From CBDCMJ01 sp965218875 (GTDB taxonomy: Bacteria; Chloroflexota; Dehalococcoidia; Lucifugimonadales; UBA3495), in NCBI GenBank assembly GCA_965218875.1, contig OZ244707.1, positions 2,480,001 to 2,544,000 on the forward strand: a stretch of DNA of 64,000 nt, given 5' to 3'. The notes below the pieces were generated by a model. That model saw only the letters and a program-made list of their open reading frames with translations. It had not been told where the DNA came from and did not search any database. Numbering within the stretch: position 1 is the stretch's first letter; each line of letters opens with the position of its first letter. The translations under genes and the position numbers were made by a program. Below, piece by piece: positions 51,672 to 61,225 of this stretch.

Positions 51672-52613
51672 CTACCCGGCAGCCTCGGCCACGCAGGCCG
51701 CCGCCTCTGCCTTCTCTTGGTCGCGCTGCCGGACCTGACGCTCCCAATCCAGAATCTCCCGGGCGCGGGCTGCCTCGTACCGGTCGACGGTCTTGCCGTC
51801 GACTTCGGCCCAGGTCTCGCTGCCGCGCGCCAACTCACGGTAGTGCTGCAGAACGTCGCGGGCGTCAGCTATCTCGTCCTCGGTGGGCGTGAATCCCCGG
51901 TTTTGCGGCTCCACCACGTTGGGATGGAGCCCCCCGCCCACCCGGAGCCCGCACTTGCGGGCCGCCTCCGCTTCCCGGAAGGCCCGGTCGGGATCGCTGA
52001 CGCTTCCCGTCGAGTTGGCCGTAAAGGGAGCGGTGTGGACCTCCAAGCCCAAGGCGCGGGCGGCCAACTCCACCTCTCCCTTGCCATAGACGAATTGGTC
52101 GAACCCCACGAACATTTCCACACCGAGATCGCGGGACATGTCGTAGCCGGTTGCCCCGCCGAACTCCCTAACCCTGGGGCTGGCCGAGGCTATCTCGTGG
52201 GCGTTGGCCACTCCCATTGCCGTCTCGATATTGGCCCCTATCTCCACCGTGTAGGGGCGTATCCCCCGTTCTCGCTCCAGGCGGCTGATGATGCGGTCGA
52301 GTTTTCCGATCTCCCAGGCGTGCTCGGCTTTGGGGTAGTTTATCTTGCTGAGACCCGGCCAGACCACGGTCTCGAGGTCGGCCTCCACCAGATCGTGGTT
52401 GATACGGGTGAAGGCTTCCGCGCCCCCCTTGGACACATTGGGTATGGCGTCTTTGATCAGGGTCCTGGCGTAGCCCTTGAGGTGCTGGGGGACCGAGTCC
52501 TCCAGGTCCAGGTTGATGAAGTCGCAGCCCCGCCGCCAGGCGTTGTCCACGAACCTGGGCGTAACCACCGGCATGGTCAACCCGGACCTTCGGACCTTCC
52601 TCTCAGCCTCCAT
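51672..52613 (-). CDS. CitE-like HpcH/HpaI lyase, paralogue 2
   Basis: A 313-residue sibling of the preceding entry with RRSGLTMPVVTPRFVDNAWRRGCDFINLDLEDSVP (in parts), GANIETAMGVANA carrying the metal Glu, and GGATGYDMSRDLGVE near the metal Asp. The C-terminal tail (YEAARAREILDWERQVRQ) is longer and helical. Sequence identity to paralogue 1 is modest, so it is an old duplication rather than a recent one. Ribosome site is weak (AGGGG). Confidence 0.9.
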   Translation of the reverse strand: MEAERKVRRSGLTMPVVTPRFVDNAWRRGCDFINLDLEDSVPQHLKGYARTLIKDAIPNVSKGGAEAFTRINHDLVEADLETVVWPGLSKINYPKAEHAWEIGKLDRIISRLERERGIRPYTVEIGANIETAMGVANAHEIASASPRVREFGGATGYDMSRDLGVEMFVGFDQFVYGKGEVELAARALGLEVHTAPFTANSTGSVSDPDRAFREAEAARKCGLRVGGGLHPNVVEPQNRGFTPTEDEIADARDVLQHYRELARGSETWAEVDGKTVDRYEAARAREILDWERQVRQRDQEKAEAAACVAEAAG

Positions 52614-52710
52614 TAACTAACCCCTAACAGTGGCGTTCTCGTGACAAACCGGCGGCGTAGTTCCCCAAGCCGGACTTGCGGGGCTGCCGCTACCGGGGCG
52701 TGACCAGTGT

Positions 52711-53637
52711 TCACGGTGCCGGCACGGGCCTCTGCTCCAGCGCCGCTTCCTTGGCTTCGTCACGCTTGAGGCAGGCCAATGCCAGGTCCACCGTCCCCTG
52801 GGCCTGGGCCGCCGCCCCCCTGTCGACCATCCGGTCCTGCCAGCGGACCGCCGCCGCGCCGTTGGCGACCCCCTCGTGGTAGGCCGCGAGCAGATTTTGG
52901 GCCGCCTCGACTTCAAGGTCCGTCGGGGTGAATCCCCGGTTCAGGGGACCGACCTGGTCCTCCCGAATGCAGAAGCTGCCCTTGAAGCCGATGGCTCGGC
53001 CGCGGACGGCTGCAGCGTGGGTGTTCTCCGGGGTGGCCAGCAATCCCCGGTCCGGCTCTCGCCACCAGGCCCCCAAAGGGACCGCGCCGCAGGCGTTGGC
53101 CACAGTGACCAGGCGCTGAATCAAGTACTGCATCAGGTGGACCTCTCCGGAAGGCTCCGGCCGCAGGTCCATTATCAAGTCGGCCCGGCCCAGGGTGAGA
53201 CCCCAGGTGCGGGAACTGGCGGCGGCAACCTCGAAGCCGTCGCGGTTGCCCTTGGCGGTTTCCAAAGCGCCCACGGTCTCCAGGGTATTGGGCAGAATCC
53301 CCCGCTCCTCCTCCAACCCGCCCAGAAGCTCGTGGGCCTCCGCCGCCTGCTCGACGGTCTCCAGCCGCGAGACCACCACCCCCGACAAACCGGGCCACAC
53401 GCAGGCCCGCAAGTCGGCGTAGAGCAGCTCAGGGTCCACCTGGGCAAACACCTCCGCACCTCCCGCCCTTGCTTGCTCTATGGCCTCGGGCATCATGTCA
53501 CGGGCCCGTGGCTTGTCCCTTTCGGCCACGAACTCGACCAAGTCCAGCACCACCACGTCGGCGCCGGCCAGGTGGGCCTGCGCTACCCGTTGGGTGTTGG
53601 AAGCTGGCGTCAGCAACCAGGACCGCCGCACTTTCAT
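52711..53637 (-). CDS. CitE-like HpcH/HpaI lyase, paralogue 3 (divergent)
   Basis: A 308-residue relative: KVRRSWLLTPASNTQRVAQAH at the N-terminus, but the LEDSVP loop is replaced by LDLVEFVAERDK, and GALETAKGN and LGRADLIMDLR stand at the metal Glu and Asp positions. It may have altered chemistry or metal binding. The ATG at 53637 is used; a TTG at 53643 is possible. Promoter-proximal member of the three-gene row. Confidence 0.85.
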   Translation of the reverse strand: MKVRRSWLLTPASNTQRVAQAHLAGADVVVLDLVEFVAERDKPRARDMMPEAIEQARAGGAEVFAQVDPELLYADLRACVWPGLSGVVVSRLETVEQAAEAHELLGGLEEERGILPNTLETVGALETAKGNRDGFEVAAASSRTWGLTLGRADLIMDLRPEPSGEVHLMQYLIQRLVTVANACGAVPLGAWWREPDRGLLATPENTHAAAVRGRAIGFKGSFCIREDQVGPLNRGFTPTDLEVEAAQNLLAAYHEGVANGAAAVRWQDRMVDRGAAAQAQGTVDLALACLKRDEAKEAALEQRPVPAP

Positions 53638-54039
53638 GGTCAACTCAGCACCCCGGGACTGACCGGCCGCCCGGCAATGATCGGAGGCGAGGCCCGATGC
53701 CGGCGCGGGACGCCCCTTCGCGGGCAGCTCGGATTCCGCTGGGCTCTCATCTTGCTACCTCATCTGCGGGACTGGAACATGGCGATGCCGGCGTATTGGC
53801 TAGGGGGCCCGGCCGGTTTCCCCGTCAAACCGTCCCGGCGGGCGGGTATAGTATAATGCCTGGGCCGGTCTCGTTTCCGGTGATTCGTGGCCCGGTGCAG
53901 GCGTGGAATCCCGGGAAGAAACGCCCCGCCGTGGGCCTCTCGGGCCCAGGGGCATAGCCCACAACCGTCCCCTGCGGCTACCGATTGTAAGACCACTTCG
54001 TTCTCCTGACAACAACGGCGGGCCGCGGCGGGCCATGAG
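53638..54039. other. Divergent intergenic region between CitE-like genes and the CHAT-STAND gene
   Basis: About 400 bases with no gene. It contains a TATAAT at 53852-53857 on the plus strand without a matching -35, a possible promoter for the large downstream gene. No inverted repeat or operator was recognised. Confidence 0.35.
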
Positions 54040-57000
54040 GTGATGACGGGCCGGCGCTCCCCGATGGTAGACCTCTCTTGGGACAGGGGGCCGAAGGGGG
54101 ACACGGGCTTGGAGCGGCAGCCCATTGGGACTTGGGTTAGCCGGAGAGTAGCAACGGGAGACCCATTGGACAGGAACCTGGAGGTCATTCATCTCCCCGC
54201 CAGCAGGGAGGTGCAGCTAGGCTTTAGTCGAGACGGCGAGCACAGCTTGTGTCCGCCGGTCCCGTTTCCCCTGCCGGGGGAGGACCATGGCGATGCCCCG
54301 GCAAATCAGGAAGCCGCTTGGTACTTCAAGGACTACCTGGCTGACCCTTTTGGCGAGTCCAGGGCCCGGGCGGCGGGCGTGGAGGCCCACCTGCGGGACC
54401 TGGGCAGGCGGCTCTTCGAGGCCGCGTTCGGGGGCAGCGAAGCCGCCCTGGGATGTTACGCGACGGCGGCGGCGGACGGCCTGTCGGAATACCGCCTGGC
54501 CATCGTCTCCCCGGAGGTCTCCTTCCTGGCCCTACCCTGGGAATTGCTAAACGAACCGGCGCTGGGCTACCTGGCCGGCCGGCTTTCCGCGATAGTGCGA
54601 GTTCAGACCAGAGAGACCTTGCCGGAGTACGCCGGGCGCCTCCCTAACGACCAGCTAAACGTGCTCCTGGTTTCCCCTTGGCCGGAGCTCCCTGCCCCGG
54701 AAACCCCCGCAGGCTCCGAAAGCTCCCATTGGACGAGAACGGCCGATAGTCCTCACCACCTGGCCATAGAAACCCTTGGCGTCCTCGACTCGCTGGCCGT
54801 CCCCGTGGCGCTGGACATGCTCCGCCCGGCGACCATCGGCGCGCTGACCGGCCTGCTGGCCGGCCGGCCTGACTACTACCACGTGGTCCACTTTGACGGC
54901 TATGGCTTCGGAGGACCGGGATTGCTGGCGTTCGATGCCGAAGGCAACTCACAAGAGGTGCAGGCTTCCCACGTGGGAGAGCTTCTGGCCCGGGCGGGCG
55001 TGCCGCTGGCGCTGCTCTACCCGGGAGAGGCCGGTCCTACCGCCTTCCACGAGGCCTCGGCGGCTGTGCCCGCCGGGTTGGTCTCCGGGGGCCTTCCCGT
55101 GGCGGTGTCGGCGCCGTTTCCCATGGCTCCGGATGCCGGCAAGAGCTTCCTCCAGCGCTTCTATCAGGGGCTGGCCGCGGGCACCGACGTGGCCTCGGCG
55201 GTCTCCGGGGCCCGGGCCGCTCTGATGAGCGGACCCCATCGCCCGTCGCCGGCGGGCAAAACGGTCTTGTGGGACTGGCTGGGGCCCGCCGTGTACCAGT
55301 CGCGGACCTACGTGCCCGCTGCCGTGTCCAGGGAACCGGCCGGGGCGGGAGCGCCAGACGCCCCGGCGCCGGAGCCACCCGACGCCGCAGACAGGCCCAC
55401 CGACCCGTTGCCCCAGGCCGGACCCTACGGTCTAATAGGCAGACGGGAGGAACTGGCGCGTCTGGAGCGGCTCTTCGGCCTAGGGCCGGTGAACCTCCTG
55501 TGGGGCGACACGGGAGTGGGAAAGTCGGAGCTGGCCCTCGGGTTCGCCAGGTGGTTGAACAGCACCGGCAGCCGGCCCGGCGGGGTATTCTACAGCTCCT
55601 TCGAGGTGGGCGCGGGCCTGGAGCGGGTAATTCACGAGACCGGCACGGCTATCCTGGGCCTGGCCTTTGCCGACGTGCCCTTCGATGAAGCACGGGCCTG
55701 GCTGTTGGACTATCTGCGGGAGAACCCGTCACTGCTCGTTTGGGACTCGGTGGAAAGCGCCGCGGGGTTTCCCGGGCAGGACTCGGCTATGCTGAATTTA
55801 GACGAACAGTCGGCGCTGGCCGAGTTCCTTGGCGAGGTCGCCGCGGGCGGCCAAAGCTGGGTCCTGGTCATCAGCCGGCGTGGCGAGGAGCCCTGGCTGT
55901 CCGCTTCTCACGGGACATTCCGGTTAGAGGGACTGTCCCGCCGCGACGCCATCGATCTGGGGAATCAAGCCCTGGAGAGAGCCGGGGTCGCCGGAGCCGC
56001 CGATCGGGACCCGGACCTGCACCTGGGAACGGACTACCTCGACCTGTTGGAATTACTGGAAGGGCATCCCCTGGCCGTGCAAATCGCCCTGCCCTTGCTC
56101 CGGGAGGCGCCGGCCTCGTCGGTGCGGCGGGAAGTCGGCGCCGCCATAACCGGATTGACGCCCAACGACGGGGAGAACGCCCGTCCCCGTTGCCTGACCG
56201 GGCTCATGGACTACTCGTTCTCCCGGATGTCCCGTCGCAGCCGGACCCATCTTCCCTTCCTCTCCCTGTTCCAGCGGCGGATCATGCTGGACGTCCTCAC
56301 CCATATGACCCAGGAGCGGGCTTACCGCGGCGTGATGGGCGAGGAGCTGTCCTGGGGCTCCTGCCGGACGCTGCTCCGCGCCGCCCGCGACGCCGGGTTC
56401 CTGGAGCAGGTGACACCCAGCGTCTTCCAGGTACACCCCAGCCTGCCCTGGTTCTACAGCCGCCGCCTGCACCGCCACACTTCCCAGGCCAACATCGGCC
56501 GCCTGGAGCGCGAGTTCGTTCGGGTATATACGGACACCGCCGACTACTTCCTGGAGACTCTCCAGGAGAACCAGGACTCCGGCGCCACCGCCGTGCTGGC
56601 GGAAGAGGCAAACCTGATGCAGGCCCTGGGCCTGGCGCTTGAAACCGGGCAGTGGGACAATGCCCAGGTGCTGGTGCAGCCCCTGGCTCAGGTATATTCG
56701 ATGCAAAAGAGGCGCCCGGAGCTGCGGCGGCTGCGCCGCCAGTTGATGGAAAGCCTGACGCCCAACGGCCAGGGCGCCGGTGAAGCCGACGCCGCCGGCG
56801 GCATCGACCTGTGGCTTTACTTGACCGGGACCGAAGCCAACGACGCGCGGGAAACCGGGGAACTGGAACACGCCGAGGAACTGAATAAACAGCTTCTCGC
56901 CTATCTGACTTCCCTTCCCGAGGCTGGCTCCGATCCCCGCGCCGGCGCGGTCTATCACCAGCAAGGCCTCATTGCCCAGCAACGCTGGGACCCGGACGTG

Positions 57001-57921
57001 GCCGAGGACTATTTCCTGAGGTCGTTGCAGATTGTCGAGGGGCACGACGACCCCGAGGCCGCCCCGGCGGCTGCCGACGACTACTTCTGCCTGGGCCAGG
57101 TCCGCCATCGCCAGCGGCGGTACGCCGAGGCCAAGGAGTGGCTGAGCAAGGCCCTGGCCATCCACCAGCAATCCGGCGACCCGGAGGAACTGGTGAACGA
57201 CTACCGGGCCCTGGGCCTCGCGTCCCAGTATCGCATGGAGCATGACGAGGCCGAGAGTTGGTACCAGCGGGCTAGGGCTATCCTGGAGGAAAACCGGGAT
57301 GAGGAGACTGCCATCCTGGTCTACCACGAGCTGGGCACCGTCTGCCACGCCCGCTATCATTTCGAGGAGGCCGAGAGTTGGTATCGCCAGGCTCTGGCGT
57401 TGAGCGACCGTCTGGGCAAAGAGCTGCAAATGGCGGTGGAGTTTCATCATCTGGGGCTGCTGCACCAAGCCCGGGAAGTCCTGTACGAGGACGCGGAGGA
57501 GTGTTACCTGCTGGCCCTGGGAAAATACGAGGCCTTGGGCGACCGGACGGCGGCGGGCGACGAGTGCCGTCAGTTGGGAGTCCTGTTTCACCAGCAGAAA
57601 CGCCTGGACGCTGCCGAAGAGTGGTACCTGCGCGCCAGCCGGATTTTCCAGCAGACCGGGGACCTCTACCGCACCGCCAGGACCTACGGCCAGCTAGGAA
57701 TGGTGGCCGAGGACCGGGAGGACCTGCCGAACGCGCTGCACTGGGTGGCGCTGACCTACCAGCTTGCCGCGGACAACGGGCTGCCTCTGCTGCCCCAGGC
57801 CAAGTCCCACCTGGCCCGCTTGCGTCTCAAGTGCGGCGAAGACCGCTTCCGCTCCTGGTGGACGTCATCCGTAGGGTCTGAGCCCCCCGACGACTTGGAA
57901 GACTTGGAAACTGAAGAGTAA
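54040..57921 (+). CDS. CHAT-like domain / STAND NTPase / TPR protein with degenerate protease site
   Basis: A 1293-residue multidomain protein. Residues ~90-420: CHAT-like (caspase/separase fold), including FLALPWELLNE and VVHFDGYG (His284; the catalytic histidine of the usual HFDGHG is Tyr288). LALLYPGEAG follows, where the family has LNAC: Gly329 stands in place of the catalytic cysteine. About 440-700: STAND/NB-ARC-type ATPase, Walker A GDTGVGKS (489-496), Walker B LLVWD (Asp569) and a GxPLA-like EGHPLA (675-679). About 970-1245: seven or so TPR repeats (AESWYQRARAI, AESWYRQALAL). No signal peptide. A sensor or effector protein in signalling, death or defence is the inference. GTG 54040 or ATG 54064 may be the start. 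Confidence 0.88.
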   Translation: MMTGRRSPMVDLSWDRGPKGDTGLERQPIGTWVSRRVATGDPLDRNLEVIHLPASREVQLGFSRDGEHSLCPPVPFPLPGEDHGDAPANQEAAWYFKDYLADPFGESRARAAGVEAHLRDLGRRLFEAAFGGSEAALGCYATAAADGLSEYRLAIVSPEVSFLALPWELLNEPALGYLAGRLSAIVRVQTRETLPEYAGRLPNDQLNVLLVSPWPELPAPETPAGSESSHWTRTADSPHHLAIETLGVLDSLAVPVALDMLRPATIGALTGLLAGRPDYYHVVHFDGYGFGGPGLLAFDAEGNSQEVQASHVGELLARAGVPLALLYPGEAGPTAFHEASAAVPAGLVSGGLPVAVSAPFPMAPDAGKSFLQRFYQGLAAGTDVASAVSGARAALMSGPHRPSPAGKTVLWDWLGPAVYQSRTYVPAAVSREPAGAGAPDAPAPEPPDAADRPTDPLPQAGPYGLIGRREELARLERLFGLGPVNLLWGDTGVGKSELALGFARWLNSTGSRPGGVFYSSFEVGAGLERVIHETGTAILGLAFADVPFDEARAWLLDYLRENPSLLVWDSVESAAGFPGQDSAMLNLDEQSALAEFLGEVAAGGQSWVLVISRRGEEPWLSASHGTFRLEGLSRRDAIDLGNQALERAGVAGAADRDPDLHLGTDYLDLLELLEGHPLAVQIALPLLREAPASSVRREVGAAITGLTPNDGENARPRCLTGLMDYSFSRMSRRSRTHLPFLSLFQRRIMLDVLTHMTQERAYRGVMGEELSWGSCRTLLRAARDAGFLEQVTPSVFQVHPSLPWFYSRRLHRHTSQANIGRLEREFVRVYTDTADYFLETLQENQDSGATAVLAEEANLMQALGLALETGQWDNAQVLVQPLAQVYSMQKRRPELRRLRRQLMESLTPNGQGAGEADAAGGIDLWLYLTGTEANDARETGELEHAEELNKQLLAYLTSLPEAGSDPRAGAVYHQQGLIAQQRWDPDVAEDYFLRSLQIVEGHDDPEAAPAAADDYFCLGQVRHRQRRYAEAKEWLSKALAIHQQSGDPEELVNDYRALGLASQYRMEHDEAESWYQRARAILEENRDEETAILVYHELGTVCHARYHFEEAESWYRQALALSDRLGKELQMAVEFHHLGLLHQAREVLYEDAEECYLLALGKYEALGDRTAAGDECRQLGVLFHQQKRLDAAEEWYLRASRIFQQTGDLYRTARTYGQLGMVAEDREDLPNALHWVALTYQLAADNGLPLLPQAKSHLARLRLKCGEDRFRSWWTSSVGSEPPDDLEDLETEE

Positions 57922-57993
57922 CCGGCAGCCGGGTACAACGACCGCCTCCGTAGGCGGCCCGGCCCTTACGGCGGCCTTTGGGCCGCCTGCCGG
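57922..57993 (+). terminator. Branched hairpin after the CHAT-STAND gene
   Basis: Nested inverted repeats: outer CCGGCAG/CTGCCGG, inner CCGCCT/AGGCGG and AGGCGGCCC/GGGCCGCCT. Starts directly after the stop codon and is GC-rich without a T run; acts as a terminator or mRNA 3' stabiliser. Confidence 0.5.
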
Positions 57994-58182
57994 TCTCCGA
58001 GGTTGCGGCCCATAATCTTCCCATGTACAGTTGGGTACAGCGTCATCCGCCGCCCAATGCCCCAAGGAAAGGCCGGGAGGGTGGCGCCTCGTTTTACCGG
58101 CAAAGCCCGGCTTGAGTCCTGAGGCTGCGCCCGGGGCTGCAAGGGCGGCGAGGCTGCGCTACTCACCCGGTGAGGAGGCCCC

Positions 58183-60171
58183 ATGTCTGCCGTCGCTTTG
58201 GAAGTCCATAAACGGGTCCCCTTTGCCGGTGGGATGTCCTTCGGGGACACCGGGAGCTACGAGCAGCTCGACGGCACGGCGCGGTTCGCCGTTGACCGCG
58301 CCGACCCGCGCAACGCGCTGATCACCGACATCCGGCTGACCCCCAGGGACCGCGCCGGCAAAGTCGTCTTCTCGGCGGACTTTCGCATCCTCCGCCCCGT
58401 CCAGCCTCAAAGAGGCAACCATAGACTGCTGCTGGACGTGCTGAACCGGGGCAAGCAGCGGGTCCTGAAGTACGTGAACGGGGCCCCCGACGACCCCGAT
58501 CCCGCCGCGCCTTTGGACCCCGGCAACGGCTTTCTGATGCGCCAGGGTTACACCCTGGCCTGGTGCGCCTGGCAGCATGACGTGCCGGATACCCCGGGAT
58601 TGCTGCGCATTCAAGTCCCCGGGGCCGCCACCGCCGCCGGTCCCTTGTCCGGCAAAGTGACGGTGACCTTTCAACCCAACTCCGCCAGCCGAGTGGAGCT
58701 GCTGGCCGACCGCGGTCACCGCCCCTACCCCGCCGCCGATCTGGAAGACCCCGAAGCCGTCCTCACCGTCCAGGACCACGACTACGCGCCCTCCCTGGTG
58801 ATTCCCCGCGGCGAGTGGCAATTTGCCCGCTTGGAGGGGCAACAGGTCGCGCCCGACGGGCGCCACGTGTACTCGGCCTCCGGGTTCGAGGCGGGGAAAA
58901 TCTACCGCATCACGTACCTCACCCGGGGCGCTCCGGTGGTTGGGCTGGGCCTGCTGGCCACCAGGGACCTGGTCTCGTTTCTCCGCCACGGGGCGGCAAG
59001 GGATGATAACCCCTGTGCCGGAGAGGTGGACTTCGCCTATGCCTTCGGAGCATCCCAGAGCGGGCGGTTCTTGCGCCAGTTCTTGCACCTGGGGCTGAAC
59101 CGGGACGAGCAGGACCGCATGGTGTTCGATGGCGTGTTGGCCCACATCGCTGGGGGAAAGCGCGGGGAGTTCAATCAGAGGTTCGGCCAGCCGTCCAGCG
59201 TGGTGGAGCAAAGCATGGGCAGCCTGTTCCCCTTCGCCGACGTGGAACTGACCGATTCGGAGACCGGCATTACCGACGGGCTGCTGTCCCGGCTGGCCGC
59301 CGGCGGCTTTGCGCCCAAGGTGTTCTTCACCAACACGTCCGCCGAGTACTGGGGCGGGCACGCCGCCCTGGTCCACACCGGCCTGGACGGAACCCACGAC
59401 CTTTCGCCCTCGGAGTTGGTCCGCATCTATCACTTCGCCGGTTCCCAGCACGCCTCCGGCGCTCTGCCGCTATCGGACTCCGACGCCGCAACGGGCTCCC
59501 GGGGCAGCCACCCGTTCAACTGCGTGGACTATGTACCCCTCCTCCCGGCGGCGCTGGCGCGCCTGGACCGGTGGGCCGCCCATGGAGAGGCCCCGCCGCC
59601 CAGCTGCCACCCGCGGGTCGACGATGGCACCGCGGTCTTCCCCCAGGACACTGCGGCGGTGTTCCAGAGCATTCCCGGGGTGGACTTCCCCCAAAGGCCG
59701 CGTTACCTGTGCCGGCTGGACTTCGGCCCATCCCCCGGCGTGGCTGAGAAGCTCCCTCCCGCCGTGGGAAAGCCGTATCCCAACCTGGTTTCGTCCGTGG
59801 ACGGAGACGGCAACGAGGTCGCCGGCATCCGGCTGCCCGACGTCAGCGTTCCCCTGGCGACCCACACCGGGTGGAACACGCGGCACCCTTCCTCGGGAGG
59901 GGCGGGGCTGACCCTGCGGATGATCGGGTCAACCATACCCTTCGCCCCGACGGCCGCCGCGAGGCGGGCAACCGGGGACCCCAGACCCTCCATAGAGGAG
60001 CGGTACGGCTCGAAAGAGGAGTACCTGGTCCGGGTGGAGGCCGCGGGCCAAGAACTGGCGGCAGCGGGGTGGCTGTTGCCGGAGGACCTGGAAACTGTAG
60101 TTGCCGACGCTGCGGAGCGCTTCGACCTGTTCCACGCCGGGTTTAGGGGGGCCCAGGCCGCCGGCCGCTAG
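58183..60171 (+). CDS. Alpha/beta hydrolase domain-containing protein (Abhydrolase_10 type)
   Basis: A 662-residue protein of the large 'alpha/beta hydrolase domain' group (pfam Abhydrolase_10): N-terminal FAGGMSFGDTGSYEQLDGTARFAVD, LLDVLNRGKQRVL, and FAYAFGASQSGRFLRQFLHLGLN with the nucleophile serine in GASQSG. The C-terminal half has IYHFAGSQHASG (His candidate) and GWNTRHPSSG. Activity is unknown, probably a carboxylesterase. GAGGAGG before the ATG. A stand-alone gene. Confidence 0.9.
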   Translation: MSAVALEVHKRVPFAGGMSFGDTGSYEQLDGTARFAVDRADPRNALITDIRLTPRDRAGKVVFSADFRILRPVQPQRGNHRLLLDVLNRGKQRVLKYVNGAPDDPDPAAPLDPGNGFLMRQGYTLAWCAWQHDVPDTPGLLRIQVPGAATAAGPLSGKVTVTFQPNSASRVELLADRGHRPYPAADLEDPEAVLTVQDHDYAPSLVIPRGEWQFARLEGQQVAPDGRHVYSASGFEAGKIYRITYLTRGAPVVGLGLLATRDLVSFLRHGAARDDNPCAGEVDFAYAFGASQSGRFLRQFLHLGLNRDEQDRMVFDGVLAHIAGGKRGEFNQRFGQPSSVVEQSMGSLFPFADVELTDSETGITDGLLSRLAAGGFAPKVFFTNTSAEYWGGHAALVHTGLDGTHDLSPSELVRIYHFAGSQHASGALPLSDSDAATGSRGSHPFNCVDYVPLLPAALARLDRWAAHGEAPPPSCHPRVDDGTAVFPQDTAAVFQSIPGVDFPQRPRYLCRLDFGPSPGVAEKLPPAVGKPYPNLVSSVDGDGNEVAGIRLPDVSVPLATHTGWNTRHPSSGGAGLTLRMIGSTIPFAPTAAARRATGDPRPSIEERYGSKEEYLVRVEAAGQELAAAGWLLPEDLETVVADAAERFDLFHAGFRGAQAAGR

Positions 60172-60283
60172 GAGCGGGGGCCTCGTTGCGCGCCGCCGCT
60201 GCGGGGGCGCGGTGTGGACCGCAGTTCACGGGGAATCAGGTCCGTCGGAATAGACCGGAAAATCAAGCAATGGAGTAAACGAC

Positions 60284-61129
60284 ATGGCCGTTGGAACTTC
60301 CGTACCCCTTCCCGCCTATACCGTTGACGCCGCCTTCATGGGCCAAAAAGCGGAAGAACTGGGATTCGAGTCCTTGTGGTACGCCGAGCACCCCATCCTG
60401 CCGGTGCACAGCGACAGCCCTTTTCCTGCCACCGGCGGGGCCATCCCGGACACCTACCGCCACTTCAGCGACCCGTTCATAGCCCTGGCCCGGGCTTCGG
60501 GGGTCACCAGCAAGATAAAATTGGGCACGGGCATCACACTGGTCCCCGAGCGCAATCCCCTGGTGTTGGCCAAGACCATCGCCGCCCTGGACCACTACAG
60601 CGGAGGCCGGTTTCTTTTTGGCATCGGCGCCGGCTGGAACCGTGAGGAGACCACGATCATGGGGGGCGACTTCGACCACCGCTGGACCCAGACCCGGGAA
60701 GCCGTGGAGGCCCTGAAGGCGCTGTGGACCCAAGACGAGGCGGAGTTCCACGGCCGTTACTACGATTTTCCGCCGGTGTTCTGCTATCCCAAGCCGGCCC
60801 AACAGCCTTGCCCGCCGGTTATCCTGGGTGGCCACGCCCGGAACGTTCTCCAAAGGGTCGCCCGGTGGGGGGATGGCTGGCTGCCCAACCGCTCGGACCC
60901 GGCCCAAATCGAGGAAAGCCGCAAGCTGCTGGACACCCTGGCCGCCGAGCGGGGACGGGACCCCGCGTCCCTGAGCATTTCGGTGTACGGCCAGCCGGCG
61001 AACCGGGGGCTAATCCAGTCTTTCCTCGACGCCGGCGCGGACCGGGTGGTGGTGCGGCCTGAGCCCTGCGCCACCGAGGAGGAAATGGGCGAGCAACTGG
61101 AGCGCATGGCCGAGGCGGTGATACGCTAG
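60284..61129 (+). CDS. LLM class (bacterial luciferase-like) F420/flavin-dependent oxidoreductase
   Basis: A 281-residue luciferase-like monooxygenase-fold protein: KAEELGFESLWYAEHP, KIKLGTGITLVPERNPLVLAKTIAALDHYSGGRFLFGIGAGWNREE (as consecutive motifs), PPVILGGHARNVLQRVARWGDGWLP. This matches the TIGR03619-like F420-dependent subgroup. F420 versus FMN use is not provable here. Weak ribosome site. Confidence 0.93.
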   Translation: MAVGTSVPLPAYTVDAAFMGQKAEELGFESLWYAEHPILPVHSDSPFPATGGAIPDTYRHFSDPFIALARASGVTSKIKLGTGITLVPERNPLVLAKTIAALDHYSGGRFLFGIGAGWNREETTIMGGDFDHRWTQTREAVEALKALWTQDEAEFHGRYYDFPPVFCYPKPAQQPCPPVILGGHARNVLQRVARWGDGWLPNRSDPAQIEESRKLLDTLAAERGRDPASLSISVYGQPANRGLIQSFLDAGADRVVVRPEPCATEEEMGEQLERMAEAVIR

Positions 61130-61225
61130 GCGCACCCGCCGGAGGTCATCCGCAATCCATCGAGGCGGGCACGGGAATTCTGGGCAAGGCTTGAAGTCCG
61201 GCAGGCGGAGGTTTTCGGAGGACAT

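Noticed and set aside
56053..57591. 512-codon minus-strand frame opposite the TPR region
   Set aside because: Opposite strand of a GC-rich repeat-encoding gene; no start signal or family.
58159..59451. 430-codon minus-strand frame opposite the Abhydrolase_10 gene
   Set aside because: Shadow frame with no recognisable motif; the plus-strand product is a known family.
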